Shown here piece after piece: positions 22,532-31,066 of a stretch of DNA of 64,000 nucleotides. A model generated the notes under the pieces. The model was not told the DNA's origin and did no database searches. It saw only the letters and a program-made list of their open reading frames with translations. Where the stretch lies: assembly GCA_963664255.1 (NCBI GenBank), contig OY760938.1, positions 682,001 through 746,000 on the forward strand, read 5' to 3'. Each line of letters begins with the position of its first letter. The stretch's first letter is position 1. The translations under genes were made by a program, and so were the position numbers. This DNA comes from G963663775 sp963664255. Lineage in GTDB: Bacteria; Bacillota; Clostridia; Oscillospirales; Butyricicoccaceae.

Positions 22532-23302
22532 CTATGTTCTCCTTATATTTATGGCTGCGCCTGTGGCATCCTCCTGCATCATCCCCAAGACATCCTGCAT
22601 GGTCGGTCGGTCTTCCGCATCACTCCCTGCTGTCTTTCCCACGACCATCTGCTCCAGCAGTTGGGTGGTTTCATCCATGCGATGCAGCAGCTCGTTTGCC
22701 ATCTGTCCATGCTCAGCCGCTGCCGCTGCAAATGCATTGCTGCTGTCCCGCCAGCGCAGGCTGATTTTTTGCATCGCCTGTTTGGTGGCATCAATCAGCA
22801 AAACCGCTTGTGACCGTGTCTTTTCCACGTCTTCCTGCGCTTGCTTTTGCTGCAGCTCGATGCGATGCATCGCCTCCAGCTCCATCTCCGCCAGATACTT
22901 TTTATCCAAATTATATTGTTCCACAGTTGCCGACAATGCCGCCACGCGTTCCGTCAGCACAGCATCGCGTTCCTCCAGCTTGCGGATGCGTTCCTGTGCC
23001 AGCTGCAAGCTCGCGATGTCCGACTGCGATTTTGCCCGAGATTTCACCATTTCCTCACGCATACGCTCGGCATCCAAGGTCAATTCCCCCATGCGCTCCA
23101 AAAGCTCCGCATTTTTTTCCTTCAGCGCAATGTTTTCCGCTGACAGCGCATCATTTTCCAGCACCGCTTGATTACGCTCCACCTGCAATGCTTCCTGCTG
23201 CTGCCTTGCCTCCTGCGCTGCCTTTTCAATGTAACGCAAGACATCTTCACGGCAAAAACCACCTACCAAAGCCGTTTTAAATCCGCCGATTCCCTCGTGC
23301 AT
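22532..23302 (-). CDS. Coiled-coil protein, possibly DivIVA-like
   Basis: A 256-residue protein. Residues 5-30 (GIGGFKTALVGGFCREDVLRYIEKA) resemble the N-terminal part of DivIVA/GpsB-like proteins (FKTALFGGFKKEDV), followed by about 150 residues of almost uninterrupted coiled coil and a less ordered end. No enzyme motif is present. GGAGGGG precedes the ATG. It is the first gene of a pair with the fumarase beta-type gene. A role in cell-pole or division organisation is only suggested by the N-terminus. Confidence 0.6.
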   Translation of the reverse strand: MHEGIGGFKTALVGGFCREDVLRYIEKAAQEARQQQEALQVERNQAVLENDALSAENIALKEKNAELLERMGELTLDAERMREEMVKSRAKSQSDIASLQLAQERIRKLEERDAVLTERVAALSATVEQYNLDKKYLAEMELEAMHRIELQQKQAQEDVEKTRSQAVLLIDATKQAMQKISLRWRDSSNAFAAAAAEHGQMANELLHRMDETTQLLEQMVVGKTAGSDAEDRPTMQDVLGMMQEDATGAAINIRRT

Positions 23303-23433
23303 GGTAACCCCTCCGTCCTGCGACTGTCTTTTATATCTTTTTGATTATAGCAATTCTTCAGAAAAAAAACAACAAAAACAATGTCAACCGCATCTTTTTT
23401 TCAAATGTCGAACGAGCGAAGTCTACTTACGCC

Positions 23434-23462
23434 TTGCAATTAGGCAATAAAAGTGGTACTAT
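23434..23462 (+). promoter_or_regulatory. Promoter of ilvA
   Basis: TTGCAA (23434-23439), 17 bases, TACTAT (23457-23462), about 35 bases before the ATG. Confidence 0.6.
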
Positions 23463-23497
23463 ATCCCTAATATGATATATCATTAAAGGAGTTTATT

Positions 23498-24709
23498 ATG
23501 CTGACCGTAAAAGATTTTGAAGCTGCATCAAATCGGCTCAAATCCGTCATCCACCGCATTCCACTGAGCACCTCCCACACCTTTTCGGAGATGACCGGCG
23601 CGGATGTATATTTAAAATGTGAAAATCAACAGAAAACCGGCTCATTCAAAGTGCGTGGTGCTTATAATAAAATTATGAAGCGCTATGAAGAAGGCGGCTT
23701 GACCGCTGTCATTGCCTCCTCCGCAGGCAATCATGCGCAGGGAGTTGCCTTTGCAGCCTCTTCCATCGGGGTAAAATCCACCATTGTCATGCCGCGTACC
23801 ACCCCCATTGCAAAGGTCGCTGCCACGCAGGGCTATGGTGCCGAAGTGGTGCTGGCAGGTGCGATTTATGACGAAGCCTTTGCGCGTGCGTGCGAAATTA
23901 TGGAGGAAACTGGTGCAGAATTCATCCATCCGTTTGATGACGAGGACGTCATGGCAGGACAAGGCACCATTGCACTGGAAATTTTGGGAGATTTGCCTGG
24001 TGTGGATGTCGTCTTTGTACCCGCTGGCGGCGGCGGCTTGATTTCCGGTGTTGCAGCGTGTTTGAAGCAAATTAACCCACGCATTCAGGTCATTGGCGTG
24101 CAGGCGGCAGGTGCACCTGCGATTGCCAACGCCTTTCACAATGACCATGCTCTCCCCTGCGAAAATGTGCACACCATCGCCGATGGCATTGCCGTAAAAA
24201 CCCCTGGCTCCAAGACGATGAACTATATCAACCAATATGTGGACCGCATGATTACGGTATCCGATGCCGAAATTGCCTCTACCATCCTGCTGCTGCTGGA
24301 GCGCACCAAGCAGGTTGTGGAGCCCGCTGGAGCAGCTGCGCTTGCGGCAATGCTCTCTGGCGTGGTAGATATTCGCGGTAAAAAAGCGGTTTGCATCCTT
24401 TCTGGCGGTAATATCGACGTTTCTTTTATTCACAAGGTTGTGGAAAAGGGTTTGGTTACCCGTGGCCGCCATATGAAATTCTCTACCATCATGCCGGATG
24501 TTCCCGGCAGTCTTGCCCGCTTCGCCGAAATTGTTGCAGAAGCAAACGCAAATGTTATCGTCTTCCAGCATGACCGTGTGCAGGCAGATTTGGATATTGG
24601 CGAAGCCATTGTGCAGGTTGTTTGTGAAGTCGGCGGAAAAGAGCATGGCCAACGCCTGCTTGCCGCTTTGACCGAAGCAGGATATACCATTATGGCGCCT
24701 CCTTTTTAA
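23498..24709 (+). CDS. ilvA: Threonine ammonia-lyase (threonine dehydratase)
   Basis: A 403-residue PLP enzyme converting threonine to 2-oxobutanoate and ammonia. The PLP lysine lies in GSFKVRGA, the SAGNHAQG and GGGGLISG motifs bind substrate and cofactor phosphate, and the C-terminal 75 residues (KFSTIMPDVPGSLARFAEIVAEANANV) form an ACT-like regulatory domain. This is the length and layout of the catabolic/short biosynthetic type in Firmicutes. AAAGGAG precedes the ATG. An Rrf2 regulator follows 25 bases later in the same direction. Confidence 0.93.
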   Translation: MLTVKDFEAASNRLKSVIHRIPLSTSHTFSEMTGADVYLKCENQQKTGSFKVRGAYNKIMKRYEEGGLTAVIASSAGNHAQGVAFAASSIGVKSTIVMPRTTPIAKVAATQGYGAEVVLAGAIYDEAFARACEIMEETGAEFIHPFDDEDVMAGQGTIALEILGDLPGVDVVFVPAGGGGLISGVAACLKQINPRIQVIGVQAAGAPAIANAFHNDHALPCENVHTIADGIAVKTPGSKTMNYINQYVDRMITVSDAEIASTILLLLERTKQVVEPAGAAALAAMLSGVVDIRGKKAVCILSGGNIDVSFIHKVVEKGLVTRGRHMKFSTIMPDVPGSLARFAEIVAEANANVIVFQHDRVQADLDIGEAIVQVVCEVGGKEHGQRLLAALTEAGYTIMAPPF

Positions 24710-24734
24710 TAGACTCTCAGAATGAAGGTGCACT

Positions 24735-25172
24735 ATGAAAATTTCAACCAAAGGAAGATATGCGCTGCGGCTGATGCTGGATTTGGCGGTAAATGACAAC
24801 GGCAAAGTAATTTCCTTAAAGGAAATTGCCCTTCGCCAAGGCATTTCCGACAAATATTTGGAGCAAATCATCTCTATGCTGACACGAGCAGGCTATTTGG
24901 TGTCTACACGCGGGGCGCACGGCGGCTATCGCCTTGCCTATGCTCCGCAGGAATATACCGTTGGCATGATTTTGCGCCTGACAGAAGGCAATCTGGCACC
25001 CGTGGCGTGTCTGGAGCAGGATGCCAAACCCTGCGACCGCATGGAAACCTGTGCTTCGCTCTATGTGTGGAGAAAACTGGACGATGCCATTTCCAGTGTT
25101 GTGGACAAAATCACCTTAGATGACCTTGCTGAAATTCAACGCAATCAAGACGGAAACAATTATAGCATCTAA
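24735..25172 (+). CDS. Rrf2-family regulator with three cysteines
   Basis: A 145-residue protein with the Rrf2 winged helix (STKGRYALRLMLDLA, LKEIALRQGISDKYLEQII, GGYRLA) and C92, C100 and C106 in the loop where IscR-type members bind a 2Fe-2S cluster. It could therefore sense iron-sulfur status or redox, or act like the cysteine regulator CymR; neither isc/suf nor cys genes are adjacent. GAAGGTG stands before the ATG. It is in the same transcription unit as ilvA. Confidence 0.88.
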   Translation: MKISTKGRYALRLMLDLAVNDNGKVISLKEIALRQGISDKYLEQIISMLTRAGYLVSTRGAHGGYRLAYAPQEYTVGMILRLTEGNLAPVACLEQDAKPCDRMETCASLYVWRKLDDAISSVVDKITLDDLAEIQRNQDGNNYSI

Positions 25173-25183
25173 GGCAACACTGC

Positions 25184-25219
25184 AAAATGCACGCAAAAAA
25201 GTTTGCGTGCATTTTTTTA
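25184..25219 (+). terminator. Terminator of ilvA-rrf2
   Basis: AAATGCACGCAAA and TTTGCGTGCATTT flank AAAG and lead into TTTT. Confidence 0.88.
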
Positions 25220-25236
25220 TGCGCCTGTGATACATA

Positions 25237-25270
25237 GTAAAAAAGCAAGGAAAATTCCTTGCTTTTTTAC
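25237..25270. terminator. Second perfect hairpin, bidirectional terminator
   Basis: GTAAAAAAGCAAGGAA and its exact complement around AA (34 bases in all). The T run works for either strand. The following 200 bases up to the protease gene hold nothing else I can support. Confidence 0.8.
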
Positions 25271-25473
25271 ATTGGGATAGGGATATATAGATGTAGATGT
25301 GGGCAAATAAAAGTAAATAAAAGGGGGTTCATCCGCAGTGATTGCCTGCTCTTTGCTTTTTTATTATTATACAAGCAAAGTGTGTAGAACCTGTGTATAT
25401 CTAGGGTATTTTCCTAAATTTTTATGGTTTTCAAGCACATGCTTGCCCCGCGGTTTCCACTATTTTACCATAT

Positions 25474-27267
25474 CTAGCGCATGGCTGTCAACGTGATGGG
25501 TTTGACTGCTGCATGCCCTTTCAGGTCAACGGCATAAAACGTATAGGTGCCGCTGTGCGTGATGCGAAACAGGATATACCCTTGGCTGTTGAGTGAAAAG
25601 GTTTTTCCTGCACCCCCGCTGAAGCTGCTTGCACCATAATTTCCAGAGGCATATGCCACTCGAATCAAATCGCCGTCCGTGTCGCTGACGCTGACTTTCA
25701 AGAGGGATTCTCCATTTTGCGTAATGATTTCGGTAGAAATAATCGGTGTGTTTCCAGAAGAAACCGCTGTGGTTGTGGCTGTATTGTTCCACGCTGTATC
25801 GGACAGATTATCTGTGCCATAGGCAATCGCCGCGCCCAAATCCAGCATACCGCCCGTTGCCACAGCCCCTTGCAATGCGTCCAGTGGCTGCGTGGTCTGC
25901 AAAATCAATTCCTTGGTTTGGGGCAGGGTCAGATCTGTATCATAGGAATACAGCAGTGCCGACGCCGCCGTCACCATGGGTGCCGCCATGGAAGTGCCAG
26001 TCATATAGCTGTATGTATCCTCTGTCGTGGTGCTGAGAATATACGTGCCTGGCGCCGCCAAATCAACCGCTGCTTCGCCGTAATTGGAGCTGTAATGCAG
26101 AGTACCGTCATAGTTCAGGTTTGCGACCGAAATCAGGTTGTCCAAATCATATGCCGCTGGATAAATCGGCGAGTTGTCAATGTCCACCCCTGTGCTGGAG
26201 GTATCGCTGCCATTGCCCGCTGCCACGACAAACAGCAGATTGGCATCTGCCATCGCCTGATACATCGCTTGGTCATTAGAAGAAGAGCCAAGGCTTAAAT
26301 TGACGATGTTCGCCCCATTTTCCTGCGCATATTGAATGGCTGAGATGACAGATTCCGTCGTGCCGGATCCATCCGAACCACCCAGCACCTTCAGCACCAT
26401 GATTTTGACTTGATTGCCCGGCACAATGCCTGCAATGCCCGTGCCATTGTCCGCAGCGGCTACCATCGTGCCTGCACAATGCGTGCCATGGTCATCTTCC
26501 TCTCCGCTATAGATTTTATTGTTGCTATTGTAAAAATTCCAACCATAGACATCATCAATATACCCATTTCCATCATCATCTACACCATTTCCTGCAATTT
26601 CATCGGTGTTTGTCCAGATGGAATCCTGCAGCTCCGTATGGGTATAATCCACGCCTGTATCAATCAGCGCAATGACGGTTTCGCGATTTCCATCGCCATA
26701 GACCTCCCACGCCTGCTGCGCATTGATGTCGATGCCGCTTACGGCAGTTGCAGCGGTGGCAGCGGTGCGATAGGCAGCGTCGGTGATAGACATCCTGCGG
26801 CCACCTCCTCTCGAGGGTGGTGTCTGCCATTGCCCTGGCTGCACTGGCTCTCCAAATGGGTCGTCATAAACCGGATAATCGTTTTCACTTTCCTGCAGGG
26901 TAAAGCTTCCGTCATTTTCAAGCGCCCACTGCTGGTCTGCAAGCGCATCGTCCACACTGAGAGCTGCATTGCTGTATTGATAATTTGGCTGCGCAATCAG
27001 CACATTTGGGTCTGCCGCCAGCGCGGCAAGTCCGGCTTCCAACGCAAGTGCAGAGCTATAGTTCTGCACTTGCGTGGAATGGTCTTGATACATCACCAAC
27101 GCTTCCAAGGTTTCATAGTCATCCAAATTGGTATCCACTGTGCCCGTTGCTGTAAGGCTTTGCACCGTGCTGTCCACCGCAGCCGCTGTGCTCCACGTGC
27201 CAAAAAGCGGCATACAGAGGGTCGCGCTCAGCAACACCGCCCCCCATTTCTGCAAGGTTCTCTTCAT
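25474..27267 (-). CDS. Secreted subtilisin-like serine protease (S8)
   Basis: A 597-residue protein with a signal peptide (basic start, WGAVLLSATLCMPLFG, then AAA), a pro-like region and an S8 catalytic domain. The triad is D203 (IDTGVDYTH), H260 (DHGTHCAG) and S426 (GTSMAAP), with oxyanion N352 (AAGNGSD). A calcium-type loop DDDGNGYIDDVYGWNF follows the Asp. The last 100 residues look like a beta domain. The ATG at 27267 is used; a TTG at 27279 sits closer to the AAAGGA and is possible. It begins 36 bases after the histidine kinase gene, so it belongs to the two-component operon. Confidence 0.93.
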   Translation of the reverse strand: MKRTLQKWGAVLLSATLCMPLFGTWSTAAAVDSTVQSLTATGTVDTNLDDYETLEALVMYQDHSTQVQNYSSALALEAGLAALAADPNVLIAQPNYQYSNAALSVDDALADQQWALENDGSFTLQESENDYPVYDDPFGEPVQPGQWQTPPSRGGGRRMSITDAAYRTAATAATAVSGIDINAQQAWEVYGDGNRETVIALIDTGVDYTHTELQDSIWTNTDEIAGNGVDDDGNGYIDDVYGWNFYNSNNKIYSGEEDDHGTHCAGTMVAAADNGTGIAGIVPGNQVKIMVLKVLGGSDGSGTTESVISAIQYAQENGANIVNLSLGSSSNDQAMYQAMADANLLFVVAAGNGSDTSSTGVDIDNSPIYPAAYDLDNLISVANLNYDGTLHYSSNYGEAAVDLAAPGTYILSTTTEDTYSYMTGTSMAAPMVTAASALLYSYDTDLTLPQTKELILQTTQPLDALQGAVATGGMLDLGAAIAYGTDNLSDTAWNNTATTTAVSSGNTPIISTEIITQNGESLLKVSVSDTDGDLIRVAYASGNYGASSFSGGAGKTFSLNSQGYILFRITHSGTYTFYAVDLKGHAAVKPITLTAMR

Positions 27268-27302
27268 ATAGCCAACCAATCCTTTCCTGCATACCCTGCG
27301 GA

Positions 27303-28562
27303 TTATTTCAGCGGCAGCACCACCGTAAAGGTTGTGCCATGTTCCGCGTCACTTTCCACGACAATACGTCCTTTATGCTCTGTCACAATGCGCTCTGCAA
27401 TCGACAGCCCCAAGCCATAGCCGCCCTTGGTGCGTGCACGCGCCTTGTCTGTGCGATAAAATCGCTCGAATAGATGCGGCAAATGCTCTGGTGCAATGGG
27501 TTCACCTGTGTTGTTGACACGAATGCGAATTTTATCTGCCACTTGCTCCAGTGCAAAGGTAACCACGCCCTTTTTCCCTGCATATTTACAGGCATTGTCC
27601 AGCAAAATGACAATCAACTGCTTCATTTTAGCAGCATCTCCCACAAGCGTCAACTCCGGCATCACTTCGCTTTCCAGCGTGACCCCCTGCTCAAATGCAA
27701 CCGGCTCAAATGGCAGCAGACAAGACCATGCCACATCGCTCAAATCAAATGCTGTATGCATCTGCGGCTCTGGCGAAGCATCGGAACGCGCCAGAAACAA
27801 CAAATCCTCCACCATGGTTTTCATGCGCTGTGCTTCGTCGCGGGTGTGCTCAATCCATTTGCGCTGTGTTGCAATGGGGTCTTCTGCGTGCGCCAGTAAA
27901 ATATCGGTATTGGCTAGAATCACGGTCAAGGGGGTTTTGAGTTCATGTGACGCATCTGCCACGAATTGCTTTTGCTGTGTCCATGCCCGTGCCACCGGAC
28001 GCAGTACCCAATCCGAAAGAAACAGGCTGATTGCCAAAAAGGCAAGCAGTCCACCGCAGCCCACCAAAAGCGATGTCAAAAGCAAATTCCCCATGGAGCT
28101 GTTGCGGCTGGAAAGGTCGGCAAACGCGATTTTCAAGCTGCCATCTGGCTGCTGCTGCAGCTGATACTGCAAATCCAAATCGCCGAGCTTGCCTTCGGTC
28201 TTTTCAGATGCCATCACCGCCTCAACCGCAGTGGCGGCAATCTCCTCAGACACGGAAACCCGCGTATCCGAAAAGACGTCCGTAAGATTGCCCTGTGCAT
28301 CCACTTTTGCCGTAAAAACTGCCAGTTGTGGCATGCCAGACATCTCCATGCCATTCATCTTGTGCGTATCACCGATGATAAATTTGGAAAAGTCCTCTTT
28401 TTGCAGCTCCACGTGCTCCAAAGAACGTCGCAGAGCGTCCGAAATCTGTGTCTGCTCACGCTGCCAGTTGGAAAGCAAAATCACGCCAAACACAATCAGC
28501 AGCACCATCGTCACCAGACTCATATTGATGAGCACAAACTTTTTTTTCAGCTTTCCAATCAT
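27303..28562 (-). CDS. Sensor histidine kinase
   Basis: A 419-residue membrane kinase. Membrane segments are at about 11-31 and 163-186, enclosing an extracytoplasmic region of about 130 residues with no named domain. The phosphoacceptor motif is DASHELKTPLT; the ATPase boxes are LLDNACKYA (N box), NNTGEPI (G1), FERFYRTD (F box) and GGYGLGLS (G2). A full HAMP is not evident between the membrane and the His box. Its ATG overlaps the response-regulator stop by four bases. It should phosphorylate the regulator at 28559-29236. Confidence 0.94.
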   Translation of the reverse strand: MIGKLKKKFVLINMSLVTMVLLIVFGVILLSNWQREQTQISDALRRSLEHVELQKEDFSKFIIGDTHKMNGMEMSGMPQLAVFTAKVDAQGNLTDVFSDTRVSVSEEIAATAVEAVMASEKTEGKLGDLDLQYQLQQQPDGSLKIAFADLSSRNSSMGNLLLTSLLVGCGGLLAFLAISLFLSDWVLRPVARAWTQQKQFVADASHELKTPLTVILANTDILLAHAEDPIATQRKWIEHTRDEAQRMKTMVEDLLFLARSDASPEPQMHTAFDLSDVAWSCLLPFEPVAFEQGVTLESEVMPELTLVGDAAKMKQLIVILLDNACKYAGKKGVVTFALEQVADKIRIRVNNTGEPIAPEHLPHLFERFYRTDKARARTKGGYGLGLSIAERIVTEHKGRIVVESDAEHGTTFTVVLPLK

Positions 28563-29236
28563 GAAGCATTCGCCTCCAGCCGATACCCTACCTTACGAAC
28601 CGTGCCAATGGCGACCTTCGACCCCAAGAAAAAGAATTTCTTGCGCAAAAAAGAAATATAGGCTTCCACATTGTTGTCCTCTGCACCGGTTTCTGTGCCC
28701 CAAATTTTCACAATCAAATCTTCCTTCGGCATGACCATCTGCGGATTGCTCATCAAAATGCGCAGCACCTCAAATTCCTTAAAGCCCAAATGCACATTTT
28801 TCGCCCCACAGGACAGCGTATGTGTCGACAAGCTCAAGGTCAAATCATGAAAGGTTAGCTCTTCCAAAACCACTTCGCCCTGCCTGCGCAAGGCAGCACG
28901 CAAGCGCGCCAGCAGCTCTTCTGGTGCAAAGGGCTTTGTCATATAATCATCTGCGCCGCAGTCCAAGCCTGTCACCTTGTCGGTCACATCATCGCGCGCG
29001 GTCAGCAGCAGCACAGGTGTTGCATTTTTTTGGGCGCGCAAGGCACGGCATACCGCGAAGCCATCCATTTTGGGCAGCATCACATCCAGAATCACCGCAT
29101 CATATTGTCCGCTCACCGCATAATCCAAACCGTCCTGTCCATCGTGCACAATCTCCACTTGATATTTCTGCTCGGTTAAAATTTGTCCCAATGCTTCCGC
29201 CAAGCGCACTTCATCTTCCACAATTAGAATTCGCAT
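28559..29236 (-). CDS. OmpR-family response regulator
   Basis: A 225-residue protein: receiver domain with the acidic pair EDE near residue 8, phospho-Asp in VILDVMLPKMDG, the T in LLLTARDD and K in TKPF; then a winged-helix DNA-binding domain (ELTFHDLTLSLSTHTL, EDNNVEAYISFLRKK). The ATG at 29236 matches the normal start MRILIVEDE. The divergent region upstream holds four TTTCAG-N5-TTTCAG-type boxes, the tandem layout used by OmpR-type dimers, with -10 elements exactly 10 bases away. It likely activates its own operon and the divergent VTC/DUF4956/DUF4353 operon. Confidence 0.94.
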   Translation of the reverse strand: MRILIVEDEVRLAEALGQILTEQKYQVEIVHDGQDGLDYAVSGQYDAVILDVMLPKMDGFAVCRALRAQKNATPVLLLTARDDVTDKVTGLDCGADDYMTKPFAPEELLARLRAALRRQGEVVLEELTFHDLTLSLSTHTLSCGAKNVHLGFKEFEVLRILMSNPQMVMPKEDLIVKIWGTETGAEDNNVEAYISFLRKKFFFLGSKVAIGTVRKVGYRLEANAS

Positions 29237-29321
29237 TTTAAAAAATCCCCTGTCCAACCATAGTATTATCTGTAGTATACCATGCACCACATGGGTTTGC
29301 ATGGTTTTTTTCATGGTATAC

Positions 29322-29354
29322 AGTATAACAGGGGTTTCTGAAAACAATCTGAAA
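29322..29354 (-). promoter_or_regulatory. Response-regulator box and promoter of the two-component operon
   Basis: On the minus strand TTTCAG-ATTGT-TTTCAG (29354-29338) is followed after 10 bases by TATACT (29327-29322). The box takes the place of a -35 element. Confidence 0.75.
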
Positions 29355-29360
29355 CGAAAA

Positions 29361-29393
29361 TTTCAGAAAGGTTTCAGCTTTCTGCGGTATGAT
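29361..29393 (+). promoter_or_regulatory. Response-regulator box and distal promoter of the VTC operon
   Basis: TTTCAG-AAAGG-TTTCAG (29361-29377), then 10 bases, then TATGAT (29388-29393). It mirrors the box on the other strand at 29338-29354, with six bases between them. Confidence 0.75.
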
Positions 29394-29443
29394 AAAAGCA
29401 CAGAAGGGAACACGACACCCCACCGCACAAAACATTCGGAAAC

Positions 29444-29499
29444 CTGAAAAAAACCTGAATGTAAAATTTCAGAAAAGTTTCAGCTTCGTCGTGTAAACT
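29444..29499 (+). promoter_or_regulatory. Second box pair and proximal promoter of the VTC operon
   Basis: TTTCAG-AAAAG-TTTCAG (29467-29483), 10 bases, TAAACT (29494-29499). A reversed box with one change, CTGAAA-AAAAC-CTGAAT (29444-29460), stands six bases before it, repeating the arrangement found 106 bases upstream. Confidence 0.72.
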
Positions 29500-29562
29500 A
29501 TATACAACAAGAGCACAGCACATCTGCTGCTTTCCGCTCTACCATAAAAGGAGGCATTCACA

Positions 29563-30336
29563 ATGGCTGCATATCAAAACGTTTTTCAGCGTTATGAAAA
29601 GAAATACATATTGAACGAACAGCAATACGAATCTTTTAGAACCGCACTGACAGGTCGCTTGGAAGAAGACCATTACGGAAAACACACCATCTGCAACCTG
29701 TATTTCGATACCGATTCTTATGAAATGATTCGCACCTCGCTCGACAAGCCAACGTACAAAGAAAAATTGCGCTTACGCAGCTATGGCATACCGGACATCA
29801 ATGCTCCTGTATATGTCGAAATTAAGAAAAAGTCCGATGGCATCGTGTATAAGCGCCGCGAGCAAATGACCCTTGCCGAAGCGTATCGCTATCTGCTGGC
29901 AGGCATTCGACCGGAAAAAGAAACGCAAATCCTGCGCGAAATCGATTATATGCTGCAGCGTAAGCACCCACAGCCGCGTGCCTTCATCGCTTATGACCGC
30001 ATTGCGCTTGCCGGTGTAGAAGACCCTGAACTGCGCGTCACCTTTGATACCAATTTACGGTGGCGCGGTGACCGTTTGGATTTGACCTTAGGCGCGGACG
30101 GACAGCGCATTGCCGCACAAGACAGCATCCTCATGGAACTGAAAATTGCAAATGCCATGCCGCTTTGGCTCAGCCGTGTACTGTCTGAAAACAAAATTTT
30201 TCCCGCGTCTTTTTCCAAATACGGCACCTGCTACCGCGACCACATCGCCGCATCAGAAACCGTTGCAGTGGCTGCCGCAATGACCACCGACAACACCGCA
30301 CCCGTCGTCAAAAATGGAGGAATTATCTGTGCTTGA
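29563..30336 (+). CDS. VTC-domain (polyphosphate polymerase-type) protein
   Basis: A 257-residue protein of the VTC/CYTH tunnel-fold superfamily. The basic and acidic residues of the tunnel are visible: FQRYEKKYIL, NLYFDTD, YKEKLRLRSYG, VYVEIKKK, FIAYDR, ILMELKI and SFSKYGTCY. In yeast this domain makes polyphosphate from ATP; bacterial members next to DUF4956 proteins are unproven. AAAGGAGG precedes the ATG. It is the first gene of a three-gene operon under the TTTCAG boxes. Confidence 0.88.
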   Translation: MAAYQNVFQRYEKKYILNEQQYESFRTALTGRLEEDHYGKHTICNLYFDTDSYEMIRTSLDKPTYKEKLRLRSYGIPDINAPVYVEIKKKSDGIVYKRREQMTLAEAYRYLLAGIRPEKETQILREIDYMLQRKHPQPRAFIAYDRIALAGVEDPELRVTFDTNLRWRGDRLDLTLGADGQRIAAQDSILMELKIANAMPLWLSRVLSENKIFPASFSKYGTCYRDHIAASETVAVAAAMTTDNTAPVVKNGGIICA

Positions 30337-31009
30337 TTTATTAACTGAAACAACGACCGTCGCAACATCGTTTACGATTTTGGAAATGGTCGCATATACC
30401 TTGGTTTCCTTGGTCATTGGTCTTTGTGTTTCCGGCATTTATATGTTCCGCAACACTTATACCAAAAGCTTTGTCATCACGCTGGCGTTGATGCCTGCCA
30501 TTGTCCAGATGGTGATTATGATGGTCAACGGCAATTTGGGAGCAGGCGTTGCCGTCATGGGTGCGTTCAGTCTGGTGCGTTTCCGCTCCGCACCCGGTGG
30601 TGCTAAAGAAATCTGCGCCATCTTCCTTGCAATGGCACTCGGCTTGTCAACTGGCATGGGATATGTGCTGTACGCAGTGATTTTCCTGCTTATCATCGGC
30701 ACAGCCATGCTGATTCTTTCCGCCATCAGCTTCGGTGCAGACAACACCGCGGAGCGTATGTTGCGCATCACCATCCCAGAGGATATGGATTATGACGGTG
30801 TATTTGATGATTTATTCGCGCAATATACCCGCTCTGCCAAGCTGGAACGTGTACGCACCACCAACATGGGCAGCTTATATGAACTGGAATATCTGATTGT
30901 CTTACAATCTTCTGAAACGCCAAAGGCATTTATGGATGCCCTGCGCTGCCGCAACGGCAATTTAACCATTGTTTGCAGCCATATACCCCAGCTCAAAGAT
31001 GCACTTTAA
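30329..31009 (+). CDS. DUF4956 membrane protein
   Basis: A 226-residue protein with four hydrophobic segments in the first 140 residues, including the family core GAGVAVMGAFSLVRFRSAPGGAKE, and a soluble C-terminal domain of about 85 residues. A GTG start at 30329 is chosen: GGAGG lies seven bases upstream and it overlaps the VTC stop by eight bases; the ATG at 30314 has no such site. DUF4956 proteins are regularly paired with VTC-domain proteins and may form the membrane part of the same machine. The function is unknown. Confidence 0.85.
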   Translation: MLDLLTETTTVATSFTILEMVAYTLVSLVIGLCVSGIYMFRNTYTKSFVITLALMPAIVQMVIMMVNGNLGAGVAVMGAFSLVRFRSAPGGAKEICAIFLAMALGLSTGMGYVLYAVIFLLIIGTAMLILSAISFGADNTAERMLRITIPEDMDYDGVFDDLFAQYTRSAKLERVRTTNMGSLYELEYLIVLQSSETPKAFMDALRCRNGNLTIVCSHIPQLKDAL

Positions 31010-31066
31010 AGCCAAAATCATTCACTTTTTATTCACAAACGGCTCACGAAAAGGAGATATAACGAT

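Noticed and set aside
21906..23171. A 421-codon rightward open frame opposite the fumarase-like and coiled-coil genes
   Set aside because: It is antisense to two genes with clear families and ribosome-binding sites, and its translation is rich in Cys/His/Arg with no domain. The same applies to long antisense frames at 53814-55133, 47751-49022, 23642-24871 and 34556-35530.
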